A DNA stretch of 64,000 nt from Strix aluco. Its lineage: Eukaryota > Chordata > Aves > Strigiformes > Strigidae. The translations under genes were made by a program, and so were the position numbers. Below the pieces are notes generated by a model. The model ran no database searches. It had not been told where the DNA came from and saw nothing but the letters and a program-made list of their open reading frames with translations. Of the stretch, positions 45,101-51,735 are shown in pieces (position 1 is the stretch's first letter; each line of letters starts with the position of its first letter). Where the stretch lies: assembly GCF_031877795.1 (NCBI RefSeq), contig NC_133934.1:106084610-106148609 (forward strand), read 5' to 3'.

Positions 45101-46959
45101 AATACTGCCAATAAAAAAAAACTGCTGTAATTTTGCATAGTAGGCACAAATGGTATGTACCCCACACCCTGCTTCCCAAACTTCCCTGCTCCTTTTCTGT
45201 TCTTAATGTGTGTCAAGCAGCCTTCCCCTATCCCAAAGCTGTCTGCATGCCCATTTCCAGTACTGTGACTCCCAGCTGCGAGAGCAGCCTCTCCTTCCCA
45301 AGGCTGGGTGCTCTGGAAGCTGGCTGATCTCCTAAACTCCTGTAGCTCTTCAGCAAGTGAGTGGTGTTCAGATCCCAGAGGTGCCTGGGGAGCCTGTTGA
45401 GAGTTGCCGGAGTGCTTCCATAATGCATTCTGGTGGGGTTTCCCAAGCCTAAATGCAGCTTTCCCCTTACTCTTACCTCTGGCACGACTTCATGCATCCC
45501 CCTACCCCTCCTGCTCGTAGGAATTCCCTCTTTGCACTTTCTGGCTTTTGCTTCCAGGCATGTCTTTGAAGCTTTCCTGATCTCCTCCACTTTGGGATAT
45601 TGCTGCTGACCTGTAGAAAACCTTTTCACCTGCAGTTTATATAAGAGGCTACTCAAAATGAAACTGTTTCATATCTCTTGCTTCCATGCTGCCTGGACTT
45701 CTCTTGAACTGCACTGGGGATGTGAGTCTCTTTCCCATGCACTTCGACTCCTGCCTCAGATGTCAGTCTTGCCCCAGAGTGAGTTAACTCGGAACCCAGG
45801 CTGTGGGACACTCCACATTTACCCTTACAAGTCTGCATGCTCCCTTCTGAATTGGTGACAACCAGGGTGTCTCACTGTAAGCAGTGTCAGAACTTGGAGA
45901 GGTGTCTGAAATCCCCTGGGGGAAGAAGTCGTCTTGGGTCTAATCATAACACACCCTAGAAAGACTCAGGAGAGAAGCTCATCAAGCTCCACCCAAGAAG
46001 GCTGAACTGGAATTGCAAAAGTTTGTTTGGTGCAGCCCAGTAATTGGGCAACAGTCTCTGTTGTCCTTGCTTTTCCTCTGGTAAATGACTCCACAGCTCC
46101 CTCCATCTTAAGGGAAGAAATTGTAGGAGGGTTCAAGTAATCAGGCTCATTCTTCTATGGGATTTATGGAGAAAAAAACCCTTGTGTATGTTTGCCTCTT
46201 ATTTCTTACGGCTCATTAAGATATGAGTATCTGTACCACTCTGGAATTAACCCACCTGTAAGTCAGAGCTGGGGCCAGGGAAGAAGTGGGATGGAGCATG
46301 CCAGCTCTGAATGGGGGGTGGGGATGGAAAGACTTGAGGATGGGCAGAACCAGCAATCTGTCTGGGAGTTGAAGAGGCCCTCAGACATGCCAGAGTAAGG
46401 ACAGAGAGAAGCTAGTTGCTGTGCTGAGCCTCCTGAAGGTGCACAGGGTGCAGGTTCTCTGGTGCTTGCACAGACACTGTGCTGTCCCGTGGCATGAAGG
46501 AGGAGTGCCCAGTTCCTTCCCTTGCCCAGGGAACTGGCCCTGCAGCTTCACCGCTTCAAGGCTGATCTTGTGTCACAGTGAGATGTCTTCAGTGAGCTGG
46601 CTCTGGGGCTGATACCTGGGCCTGTACAGTTTCTGTGAATTAACTGTTGTCTACAGCAAGTAGCTTAAGAGAAGTGGGACCCTTGCTCTGCCCTGCTGCC
46701 CCAGTGCCCCTTGTCTGGGCAGTAGAAGGATCTGGAGAAGGAGGAGGGAAGCAGGTGCACTCTCTGAGGATGACAGTTCTTGGGGATTTCTGCACACTAG
46801 CAGGGAGCTGCAAATTAACCAGCCTCTGGCCAGCTGGTCTCTCTGAAGCCTGGCTCTGGCCACCCAGTGTCCTAACTGTATTGTTTTTTCTCTGACTTGC
46901 AGAAAGTGATGCCAGAAGCCTGCACTGATCCCATAGTCCTTCAGGAATCAAAGCTGTGA
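5621..46959 (+). CDS. FLVCR2: FLVCR2 (SLC49A2), MFS choline transporter, complete spliced CDS
   Basis: This gene encodes a 12-segment major facilitator of the SLC49 family. It acts in the plasma membrane as a choline transporter, notably in brain endothelium, and earlier work described it as a heme importer. Exons: 5621-6148, 19744-19885, 21151-21291, 26039-26106, 26904-27007, 34360-34470, 35100-35205, 35655-35766, 36190-36245, 46903-46959. All introns are GT-AG, phases fit, and the product is 474 residues. After subtracting a constant 47, human FLVCR2 positions match without gaps. W55 and Y278 correspond to the choline-cage residues W102 and Y325. The Fowler-syndrome positions R84, P280, A326, T352, L398, G412 and T430 (recalled from the literature) fall on R37, P233, A279, T305, L351, G365 and T383. 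The N-terminus is shorter than in human and Ala-rich. FLVCR2 is preferred over FLVCR1 because ERG28 and TTLL5 follow. The first nine exons are very secure; the last exon is less so. Confidence 0.95.
6149..19743 (+). other. FLVCR2: FLVCR2 intron 1 (13.6 kb)
   Basis: This is the largest FLVCR2 intron, as is common for the first intron of CpG-island genes. I see no coding exon of another gene. An old antisense CR1-like LINE remnant occupies about 13890-15370. The rest is non-repetitive or too decayed to recognise, with only short homopolymer runs. Confidence 0.8.
13890..15370 (-). mobile_element. Ancient CR1-like LINE remnant, antisense
   Basis: Read on the minus strand, about 14500-14760 resembles the C-terminal endonuclease region of CR1-like ORF2 elements familiar from turtle, crocodile and bird genomes: a decayed equivalent of the EPTRG...ILDLVLSG...SDH stretch. 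Near 15300-15350 the minus strand reads like the end of the ORF1 esterase (a GTRLLAL-type stretch). The order ORF1 end, then endonuclease, then linker fits one element running right to left. It has many stops and indels. The identification rests on recalled family similarity, so the limits are approximate. Confidence 0.6.
19744..19885 (+). CDS. FLVCR2: FLVCR2 coding exon 2 (residues 177-224)
   Basis: After a CTCAG acceptor the frame continues [16 protein letters not shown], the second half of TM5, then the short linker [10 protein letters not shown] and TM6 ([20 protein letters not shown]). It ends one base into codon 224 before GTAAGG. The [15 protein letters not shown] stretch is highly conserved in SLC49 transporters. 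Confidence 0.95.
19886..21150 (+). other. FLVCR2: FLVCR2 intron 2 (1.3 kb)
   Basis: Canonical donor GTAAGG and acceptor TTTCAG. I see no recognisable repeat or hidden exon in it. Confidence 0.8.
21151..21291 (+). CDS. FLVCR2: FLVCR2 coding exon 3 (residues 224-271)
   Basis: It encodes the central cytoplasmic loop between the two six-helix halves, starting [16 protein letters not shown] with the conserved Pro-rich element (P233 equals the human Fowler-disease position P280), and the beginning of TM7 ([12 protein letters not shown]). The TATG/GTAAGG boundary leaves phase 1. Confidence 0.95.
24700..24748. repeat. Imperfect 25-base tandem duplication
   Basis: Two adjacent copies begin ACTTCAGGGT and run through GAGCT with a few substitutions. 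It is a small local duplication of no evident function. Confidence 0.5.
24971..25399. repeat. Long imperfect inverted repeat (hairpin or MITE-like)
   Basis: The left arm (about 24971-25130) is the reverse complement of the right arm (about 25225-25399) with scattered mismatches and small gaps. In the best block, 25054-25090 pairs with 25271-25307 at 34 of 37 positions. The outer ends TCACTGAAG and CTTCAGTGA also pair. The loop is about 100 bases. It codes for nothing obvious. It could be a decayed non-autonomous DNA transposon with long terminal inverted repeats, or a local inverted duplication. No clear target-site duplication was seen. Confidence 0.75.
26039..26106 (+). CDS. FLVCR2: FLVCR2 coding exon 4 (residues 271-293)
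   Basis: This 68-base exon completes TM7 with [20 protein letters not shown]278 in CFYAL corresponds to human Y325, the second aromatic of the choline pocket, and A279 to the disease position A326. The acceptor is CTTCTCAG and the donor GTAAGT; it ends in phase 0. Confidence 0.94.
26107..26903 (+). other. FLVCR2: FLVCR2 intron 4 (0.8 kb)
   Basis: Short intron with a short GT repeat just before the acceptor (about 26876-26892). No repeat family or hidden exon was seen. Confidence 0.8.
26904..27007 (+). CDS. FLVCR2: FLVCR2 coding exon 5 (residues 294-328)
   Basis: It starts with [12 protein letters not shown], the conserved extracellular-side turn leading into TM8 ([16 protein letters not shown]), and ends with the cytoplasmic motif DRTKAYK. 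T305 equals the human disease position T352. The donor is GTAAGT, phase 2. Confidence 0.95.
27689..28256 (+). mobile_element. 5'-truncated CR1 retrotransposon copy
   Basis: This is the 3' end of CR1 ORF2 plus the 3' UTR. Decayed ORF2 text is visible ([18 protein letters not shown], then a YNYLKGG stretch), followed by the 3' UTR and a terminal pair of ATTCTGTG repeats at 28239-28254. It closely parallels the 3' portion of the larger copy near 42725-43321. The hexamer GAACTG occurs at 27683-27688 immediately before it and at 28255-28260 overlapping its end, a possible target-site duplication. Severe 5' truncation is normal for CR1. Confidence 0.92.
31334..31377. repeat. Perfect 22-base tandem duplication
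   Basis: Two identical, directly adjacent 22-base units start GCAAAACTGGGC and end TTCCAT. Perfect identity suggests a recent slippage or duplication event. Confidence 0.85.
32308..32324. repeat. A17 homopolymer run
   Basis: A run of 17 A followed by CCAAAAAAC. It could be a microsatellite or the tail of a decayed retroinsert; no source sequence is recognisable upstream. Confidence 0.6.
34360..34470 (+). CDS. FLVCR2: FLVCR2 coding exon 6 (residues 328-365)
   Basis: It encodes TM9 ([20 protein letters not shown]) and the first part of TM10 ([12 protein letters not shown]). L351 and G365 equal the human disease positions L398 and G412. The acceptor is CCTTGCAG and the donor GTAAGT, phase 2. 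Confidence 0.95.
34471..35099 (+). other. FLVCR2: FLVCR2 intron 6 (0.63 kb)
   Basis: Short intron without recognisable repeats; the acceptor is preceded by a good pyrimidine tract. Confidence 0.8.
35100..35205 (+). CDS. FLVCR2: FLVCR2 coding exon 7 (residues 365-400)
   Basis: It encodes [20 protein letters not shown], ending TM10, then [15 protein letters not shown] entering TM11. The [14 protein letters not shown] stretch is a hallmark of FLVCR1/2. T383 equals human T430. It ends in phase 0 before GTAGGT. Confidence 0.96.
35206..35654 (+). other. FLVCR2: FLVCR2 intron 7 (0.45 kb)
   Basis: No recognisable features. The acceptor is TTTGTAG. Confidence 0.8.
35655..35766 (+). CDS. FLVCR2: FLVCR2 coding exon 8 (residues 401-438)
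   Basis: It encodes [20 protein letters not shown] (TM11 and the following turn) and most of TM12 ([16 protein letters not shown]). The donor is GTAATT, phase 1. Confidence 0.95.
35767..36189 (+). other. FLVCR2: FLVCR2 intron 8 (0.42 kb)
   Basis: Short intron. Pyrimidine-rich acceptor CTGTCCCAG. Nothing else seen. Confidence 0.8.
36190..36245 (+). CDS. FLVCR2: FLVCR2 coding exon 9 (residues 438-456)
   Basis: It encodes the end of TM12 and the start of the cytoplasmic tail, [28 protein letters not shown] is nearly invariant in FLVCR2. The donor is GTGAGT and the exon ends in phase 0. Confidence 0.93.
37017..37148 (+). CDS. FLVCR2: Possible alternative FLVCR2 terminal exon (43 codons)
   Basis: After a good acceptor (pyrimidine tract, then TTCTAG at 37011-37016) a phase-0 frame runs [14 protein letters not shown] to a TAA at 37146-37148. 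Spliced to exon 9 it would give a 499-residue protein. Its sequence does not resemble the mammalian C-terminus, and no AATAAA follows before the CR1. I therefore rank it below the exon at 46903 but cannot exclude an alternative isoform. Confidence 0.3.
   Translation, partial: DVRRDVHSTFMKPSATMTSKVHKLSSLLAQVSSFQKTVLPSSR
37250..37290. repeat. AT-rich TTTTA-type simple sequence
   Basis: About 40 bases of T runs broken by single A, containing an ATTTA pentamer. It would be an AU-rich element if the alternative exon at 37017 is used; otherwise it is intronic simple sequence. Confidence 0.6.
39762..40260 (+). pseudogene. CR1 ORF1 esterase domain, decayed
   Basis: CR1-family ORF1 proteins carry an SGNH/GDSL-type esterase domain. 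The blocks seen in order are IGD followed by Phe instead of the catalytic Ser (39774-39782), a stop directly after it, then GSDEVA near 39923 in another frame, and the DGVH block with the expected Asp and His at 40178-40189 after an in-frame TAG at 40106-40108. The nucleophile is lost and the frame is broken, so no active product is expected. Confidence 0.75.
40515..43210 (+). pseudogene. CR1 ORF2 (endonuclease-reverse transcriptase), broken
   Basis: Endonuclease text runs to about 41120 and includes [12 protein letters not shown]-like and [10 protein letters not shown] blocks. A linker lies at 41121-41850. Reverse transcriptase motifs from about 41900 include [34 protein letters not shown] and [13 protein letters not shown]. 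The catalytic FADD is FADN here (GAC to AAC at 42443). Open pieces lie in frames starting at 40789, 41121, 41386, 41850 and 42263, so several frameshifts or deletions separate them. Only a degenerate copy is described. Confidence 0.85.
44622..44645. repeat. T9-G15 homopolymer junction
   Basis: Nine T directly followed by fifteen G, then CAGGGTGGGG. The G side could form a quadruplex on the plus strand. It is also a site where read errors in run length are likely. Confidence 0.8.
46903..46959 (+). CDS. FLVCR2: FLVCR2 terminal coding exon (residues 457-474)
   Basis: A strong acceptor (TTGTTTTTTCTCTGACTTGCAG) is followed in the required phase by [18 protein letters not shown] and TGA at 46957-46959. 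The tail begins with Lys and ends in a short acidic or polar stretch with a final Leu, like the mammalian tail. With it the total length is 474, in keeping with a gap-free core plus a slightly shorter tail. It also places the FLVCR2 end close to the ERG28 end, as in mammals. No cDNA confirms it. Confidence 0.68.
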   Translation, partial: KVMPEACTDPIVLQESKL

Positions 46960-48330
46960 AATGGAGGTGTGGCAGAGCTGGGAGATACAGCCCCCCTCAT
47001 TCCCACCTTTGCTACCTACATTGTCCTCCTGTTACATGAGCACCATGGCAGCAGGGGCAGCCTCAGGACAGGAGCCTAGTGAACTGCTTGTCGAGAGTGT
47101 GAAAGAGCAAAACAAGGGTGTTCTCTCTTCAGTTAAATCTCTGCATCTTGCTGTTTTGGAGACTTTGCTTGGGAAGAAAATTTTAAGAAAACCCACTGCT
47201 TCCCTCCCATCCCACCATGTATGCTTGGAAAAGAAAAAGCACACATATGGAGAAAAACCGTAGTTCCAGGCTAGCCCTGAGCACATGAGGGTGGCACCCT
47301 GCACTTGTGACATGAAATGCAGACACGCTGGATCACGCTTACTCAGTGAGCAGCCCTGGAAAAGCTTACACTGGCTCTCAGGAAGAGGGATTGCTCTGCC
47401 TTGGTGCCTGTAATGCTCTGTGTTGCACAGGTGATGGTAGAGGCCTCAGCACATCACCAGCAAGTGCAGAGCAGTGCATCTGCCACTGCTGGCTCTGTTT
47501 TTTATTATGTGGCTGTCCCAGATGAAGCAGTCTTAGTCTGTGGATAAACCTCTGCTCAGAATTCACTGAGGTTGCCCTGATGTTCCTATATATGAGGAGT
47601 AATTGAGAGATACCAATCTGCCTCCTTCTGCCTGGAGGCAAGGACTAGTTCTGTAGCTTATGTTGAAGCTACAGCCTAAGCCCAGCTTATCACTACACTA
47701 GCAACAGGAGTGAGTCAAACAAGCTCCCTGGGCCGAGGACTGTGTCTTCCTCCTTAATGATAAAGTGCCTTTTGCATGTTTCAACTCTACATAAAAACTT
47801 TCGTGAAGTGTTATATTGAGATAACCAGCCAAGGCTGTGTTGCTCTTCACAGCCACAGTAGAGGGGTTTGAGTATGATGGGAATCCAGATTTGCTCCAGT
47901 GTGGAAGCTTCCTACTTTATAATAGAGAACAGGAGAAGCAGCCCTCTTACTAGCATCTGTGTCTCGTAGACACTGCCCCTCTGTATGCTGCTGTTTATTT
48001 TCTAAACACAGATGTAGGTCCTTATATCCCTTCTCTTTCCTTTCTAGCATCCCTCCACTGGTGGAGACATCAAGTGTCCTTATACTCCTTAAATCATGCA
48101 GTTATACATATATCATTTGAGGGGGGGATGCGACAAAAACCACAGCCATGTGGAATGGATAAAAATAGATACCATTTTTGACAAAACATTTTTTAGGTGT
48201 AATTATAATGTCTTTTGACACATTAAAAAATTCAAGTCCTATCTTTGATAATTTGGGATTGAGGATGTGGGTCTAAAATGGCTTTTCAGTAGAAGTTTTT
48301 ATGTGAAATAAAAACATTTGAAACGTACAA
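46960..48330 (+). other. FLVCR2: Probable FLVCR2 3' UTR
   Basis: This stretch runs from the TGA to a canonical AATAAA at 48307-48312. ATTAAA hexamers near 48222 and 48351 are alternatives. Open frames in it are short and have no resemblance to known proteins. It stands or falls with the terminal exon at 46903. Confidence 0.5.
48307..48312 (+). terminator. FLVCR2: Candidate FLVCR2 poly(A) signal
   Basis: Canonical AATAAA in an AT-rich setting about 1.35 kb after the stop codon of the preferred terminal exon. It is the first AATAAA on this strand after that stop. Confidence 0.5.
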
Positions 48331-48875
48331 CGAAACCTGACACATTCATATTAAATGGTTGAAACAGTCTACATCTGGCTTTTAATAATGTGAAAAGTTT
48401 TACAGAATGGAAAAATCATCTTTCTGTCCAGCGCTACTGTTGTGCTCTTTTCTTCCCTTCTGTGTCTTTCCGCTCTTTCTTCTGCACATGCACTGTGTTC
48501 CTAGCTAGGAGATCCCACTGGTTCCTTCCTACCTTCTCTGTACTGTCCATCTGCTTTGGGCATTATTTCACCTAGGTCTGAGAAACCTGTTCCTGTTTTC
48601 TGTCTTCTGTAGTTATAGCTCACTGCAAAGGTAGTTCAGACCTTGCTCACAGATGCATGCAGTTTGCTGTCACCAGTATGCTGCAGAAGCAAGAGCTGCA
48701 ACAACTCTTTGTGTGTGTGTGAGCAGTCAGACATGGAACTTTGTGGGAAGGAGTCAGGGAAAGGTGAGTTTGCTGTAAAGAGAGATGATTTATCCTGCAA
48801 CATACAGTAGAAACTACTGTTTGCTTTGAGGTTGTACATCCTCTACCTGCTGCTGTGTAGCAGAAAGACAGACAG
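48331..48875. other. Tail-to-tail gap between FLVCR2 and ERG28
   Basis: About 0.55 kb between the two predicted cleavage regions. It contains a short GT repeat near 48711-48721 and no recognisable gene. Confidence 0.5.
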
Positions 48876-48879
48876 AGCA

Positions 48880-49339
48880 CCCTGCAGTTTTCTGTCATTT
48901 ATTAGAAATGGCCCCTTAGGAACACACACATGCAAGTTACACAGCAGTGCCAGGGGCAGCACACGTTCGTTCTCTCTGTCTGGTTCGAAGTGTGCAGTGG
49001 ATCCTGGGTAGCTCTACACCTCCTCCCCACAGGTGCACTGGGAGAGAAGTCCTTGGTGCACTGGGCATGCCTGAGACATTGCCTGCTATCCTCCAGGGAG
49101 GCAGTCACCAACTGTCCCCCACGAGCTTTGACCCGAACTCCTCTGGGACTTGGTCTTTGACATCAGTCAGTTGAAATGTTGCCTGGACAAGAAAAAACAC
49201 GTAGTAATGAAGAATGATTGACAGAGTCCAACACTGATCCACCAGTAGGACTGGTGTCCTGGAGAAGTTCAGCTGAGCTTTAGTGGAAGTTTGGCAGTGA
49301 AGACAGGAGACAACGCTGATCTACACAGGGTCTTCAGCT
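48880..49339 (-). other. ERG28: ERG28 3' UTR
   Basis: This is the stretch between the ERG28 stop codon and its AATAAA. Short open frames on both strands have no family resemblance. Confidence 0.65.
48898..48903 (-). terminator. ERG28: ERG28 poly(A) signal
   Basis: TTTATT on the plus strand is AATAAA on the minus strand, 440 bases after the ERG28 stop. Cleavage would be expected near 48875-48885. Confidence 0.7.
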
Positions 49340-49419
49340 TCAGTTTTTCTTCTTGTTTTGTGACAGTGCTTCTACCTCCAGGTACTGCAGCCCAATCAAC
49401 ATCCCCATAATAGAGAAAC
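49340..49419 (-). CDS. ERG28: ERG28 coding exon 4 (residues 115-140 and stop)
   Basis: It encodes SFSIMGMLIGLQYLEVEALSQ and NKKKN before TGA. The first Ser is completed across the intron. The lysine-rich C-terminus is the usual ERG28 end and fits ER retention. Confidence 0.95.
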
Positions 49420-51271
49420 CTGTGAGGAAGATACAAGATGAACTGTGTAGAAAATGCTGGATGGGAGACAAGGCATTTCCTCCCACCATGCCCTCCCTGC
49501 CCTTAGCTCATAGCCCCATGCAGAGTTTTTCTTGGAGGGGTCATAGCAACAAGGAGAGCTTGTAGGGGGAGGATGCAGAGCTCTACTTACTTGCTACCAT
49601 GAGGGGTGCCATAACTCCAATTGTCAAGGCTGCAGTGTGGTAAATGAAGACCTCAGAGAGGAAGTGAACAAGTGCCAAAAAGAAGGTGAAGAGTGTGATG
49701 TAATAGAGGCTGTTGGAGAGCAGAAAGAAGCAGGTTATCATATAACCTATAGTATGGGCATGAGCATGGCTGAATGGAAAAGAAGCAAATCTGCATGCTG
49801 TCCTGTCTGTCCTTACTGTGGCAGCACGGGGTGGGGGGGGATGGGGACGGCTTGGTCCCTTGCCTAGCGAGGTGCTAAAGCTCCCGGGGCAACAGCTGAG
49901 AGAACACGGCAGTGTTCAGTGGTGCATTGAATGTCACAGGCATTATCTAGCCTGAAGGTAGAGAGAGCAAGGGTAGGGTACCGGTGAAGTGAGAAGCATA
50001 TGCGCACACAAAAAGAAGAGAGAACTGGATGAGCCGAGAACTAGGGCAACAGGACTTGGCTGACTCCAGGCTGCATCACCCAACACATCTTTCCACCTGT
50101 GCTCTGCTACCCTCTAGGGGCCACAGTTGTGGAAAGGGAACAGCTGAGAAACGACTGGCTTCACGGTAATTGGTCACCCCCTGAAAACAGGTAATTGAGT
50201 CCCTGCACCTCCCTACCACAGACAAGCCTAGGCAATCCAAGGACGTGCTGCCAAGTGAACAGTGACTTCTGCTGCAGGGCTGGGTAAGGCGGTGGCAAAA
50301 AAGTGAGTTCTAGTAACCTCCAACACAGGTTTTGTCTAGCACTGACCCACAGTCAGCCTGCTTGGAAATCCCTCTCAGAAATACTTGTTACCCCAGGAAG
50401 AAATGGCCTGCCTACCACCACCGTGTCAGGCTGCACCTCAGGCCTTCTCCTCAGCCCCAGGTAAGTGTGTATGGAAGAAGGCAGCAGATTAAGACCACTG
50501 CAAGGGGCTTCTCAACCTGCCACAGTCTTTAGATGCACTGTCACAGGAAGGGAATACTGAGCATCAGTCAGACCACAGCGTTAGCTGTTGCTTACTGTCA
50601 GCAGAGCTGCAATGCCATCAGAAAATGCTTTCCAAGCTGGAGCTCAGGAACTTGTGACATAAGAAATTCTTAGATCTACCAATTTCTGCCTGAGCTAAGA
50701 GACTGAACTCGGATGCACAGGCTCTCCCCACAGAGGCAGAATGGAGCAACAGTTAACACATGAATCCTGCACTGCTATTTAAGCTTTTTCGGGGGAATGC
50801 TTTCGACCCTGTAGAAAGTTCAGGAACAGGTTTTGATTCCCCCCAGTACTCCTTTACATACGTCCTGTTGCGGATGTCGATGGCGCAGAGACAGCGGATC
50901 ACTGATGACAGCAGGGTCCAGACGCCAAAGGTCCGAGCCTGGAGCCCGTTCACTGCACAAAGAAGGGGGGGAAGTACATGGAGACCCCGCACAGCCCCGC
51001 CTGCCACCCCCCCGCTCCTGTCCCCACCGGGCAGGCGCACGTCCGAGAGCGGCCGCTGAGGCGGGACCCCGAGCAGGGCCCAAGGCTCACGGCGGGAACA
51101 CGACCTCCAGGCCTCGGGGCGGCCGGCGCGGCCCTTACCGAGGCTGGGGCTGGCGGTGTACAGCTTCTCCGAGAGGAAGCCGTGGTCGCGGAAGCTCTGC
51201 AGGGTGTTCCCGGCGGCGATGACCGACACCATCACCAACCAGCTGCGCAGCACGTTCAGGAACCGGCTCAT
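49340..51271 (-). CDS. ERG28: ERG28 (C14orf1), ER sterol C4-demethylation scaffold, complete CDS
   Basis: ERG28 is a small ER membrane protein. In yeast it tethers the sterol C4-demethylation enzymes (methyl oxidase, C3 dehydrogenase, 3-keto reductase) and other sterol enzymes; the animal protein is thought to do the same in cholesterol synthesis. The gene reads leftward in four coding exons: 51139-51271, 50862-50952, 49591-49709 and 49340-49419. All boundaries are GT-AG and phases fit. The spliced product is 140 residues, the human length. It starts MSRFLNVLRSWLVMVS and ends in a basic QNKKKN tail. Four hydrophobic segments are visible: WLVMVSVIAAG, TFGVWTLLSSVIRC, ITLFTFFLALVHFLSE with the following segment, and IGVMAPLMVASFSIMGMLIGL. 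An in-frame ATG ten codons upstream (MRAGFAPAGR) is possible, but MSRFLNV is the family start. It is head-to-head with TTLL5. Confidence 0.96.
49591..49709 (-). CDS. ERG28: ERG28 coding exon 3 (residues 75-115)
   Basis: It encodes LYYITLFTFFLALVHFLSEV, then FIYHTAALTIGVMAPLMVA, covering the third and fourth membrane segments. The acceptor is CTCCAACAG and the donor GTAAGT. The HFLSE motif is strongly conserved in ERG28 from yeast to human. Confidence 0.96.
49710..50861 (-). other. ERG28: ERG28 intron 2 (1.15 kb)
   Basis: No recognisable repeat or exon. A CCCTCTAGGGGCCAC stretch near 50110 only loosely resembles a CTCF site. Confidence 0.75.
50862..50952 (-). CDS. ERG28: ERG28 coding exon 2 (residues 45-75)
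   Basis: It encodes VNGLQARTFGVWTLLSSVIR, then CLCAIDIRNRT. The first Val codon and the last Thr codon are split by introns. The NGLQARTFG-WT block is an ERG28 signature. Confidence 0.97.
51139..51271 (-). CDS. ERG28: ERG28 coding exon 1 (residues 1-45)
   Basis: It encodes MSRFLNVLRSWLVMVSVIAA, then GNTLQSFRDHGFLSEKLYTA and SPSL, and ends one base into the next codon at GTAAGG. It lies in the CpG island shared with TTLL5. Confidence 0.97.
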
Positions 51272-51576
51272 CCTCCCGGCCGGCGCGAAACCTGCCCGCA
51301 AGGACCGGACCGGACCGGGCCGCGATCACCGCCCGGCGCCGCCCGTTACCTGCCGCACGGTCTCGCCGGGACCCCTCCCGCGCCCGCCGCCACCTAGCAC
51401 TCCGATTGGCCGCGGGCGCGCCACTCCATCACGCACCACACTGACGTGAGGGTCTCCACCGCCAATCGAATCTCTCACCACCCGAGGGGGGGGGTCCCGC
51501 CCCTCCTTGGCCGCGCCTACCATGAGGGAGGCGGTGGAAGCGGCGGGGAAAGGGCTGGGCGCGCGGCCGGACTGTG

Positions 51577-51614
51577 GCGCCTGCGCACTGGGGTGGGCGG
51601 GACGCGCCTGCGCA
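51577..51614 (+). promoter_or_regulatory. TTLL5: Paired NRF1-like CGCCTGCGCA motifs
   Basis: The ten-base string CGCCTGCGCA occurs twice, 26 bases apart, just upstream of the presumed TTLL5 first exon. It contains the CTGCGCA half site of NRF1, a common activator of CpG-island promoters. Confidence 0.45.
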
Positions 51615-51639
51615 ATGGAGACGGGGTGGGACCATCTCC

Positions 51640-51735
51640 CATCGGTTGTTGTAGTAACGGGGAAGCGGCGGGAGGGGCCGGGTCTGCTGGGCCGCTGTGT
51701 CCGCCCGCCCCGTCGGCCGGGCGATGCGGGATCAG
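51640..51735 (+). other. TTLL5: Probable TTLL5 non-coding exon 1 (5' UTR)
   Basis: A GC-rich leader ends with CAG at 51735 before a GTATGG donor. The start is not defined. It would splice to an acceptor CTGCAG ending at 52281, or less likely to one ending at 52315. An ATG at 51724 opens a short uORF across the splice. Confidence 0.45.

Larger units (their letters stand above)
36246..46902 (+). other. FLVCR2: FLVCR2 intron 9 (10.7 kb)
   Basis: It holds a possible alternative terminal exon at 37017-37148, an AT-rich block at 37250-37290, the large broken CR1 at about 39745-43321 and a T9G15 tract at 44622-44645. Bases 37300-39740 and 43322-46900 show no recognisable gene or repeat family. Confidence 0.7.

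Noticed and set aside
44598-45179. 193-codon minus-strand open frame
   Set aside because: Its C-terminal part is only the T9-G15 tract read as Pro and Lys; the rest shows no family resemblance.
44730-47820. Short similarity between about 44735-44770 and 47788-47820 (AAAAACTTTCGT with nearby AGTGTTAT)
   Set aside because: The match covers only about 30 bases with a gap and does not extend into the flanks.
50100-50125. CTCF-like CCCTCTAGGGGCCAC in ERG28 intron 2
   Set aside because: It mismatches key core positions.
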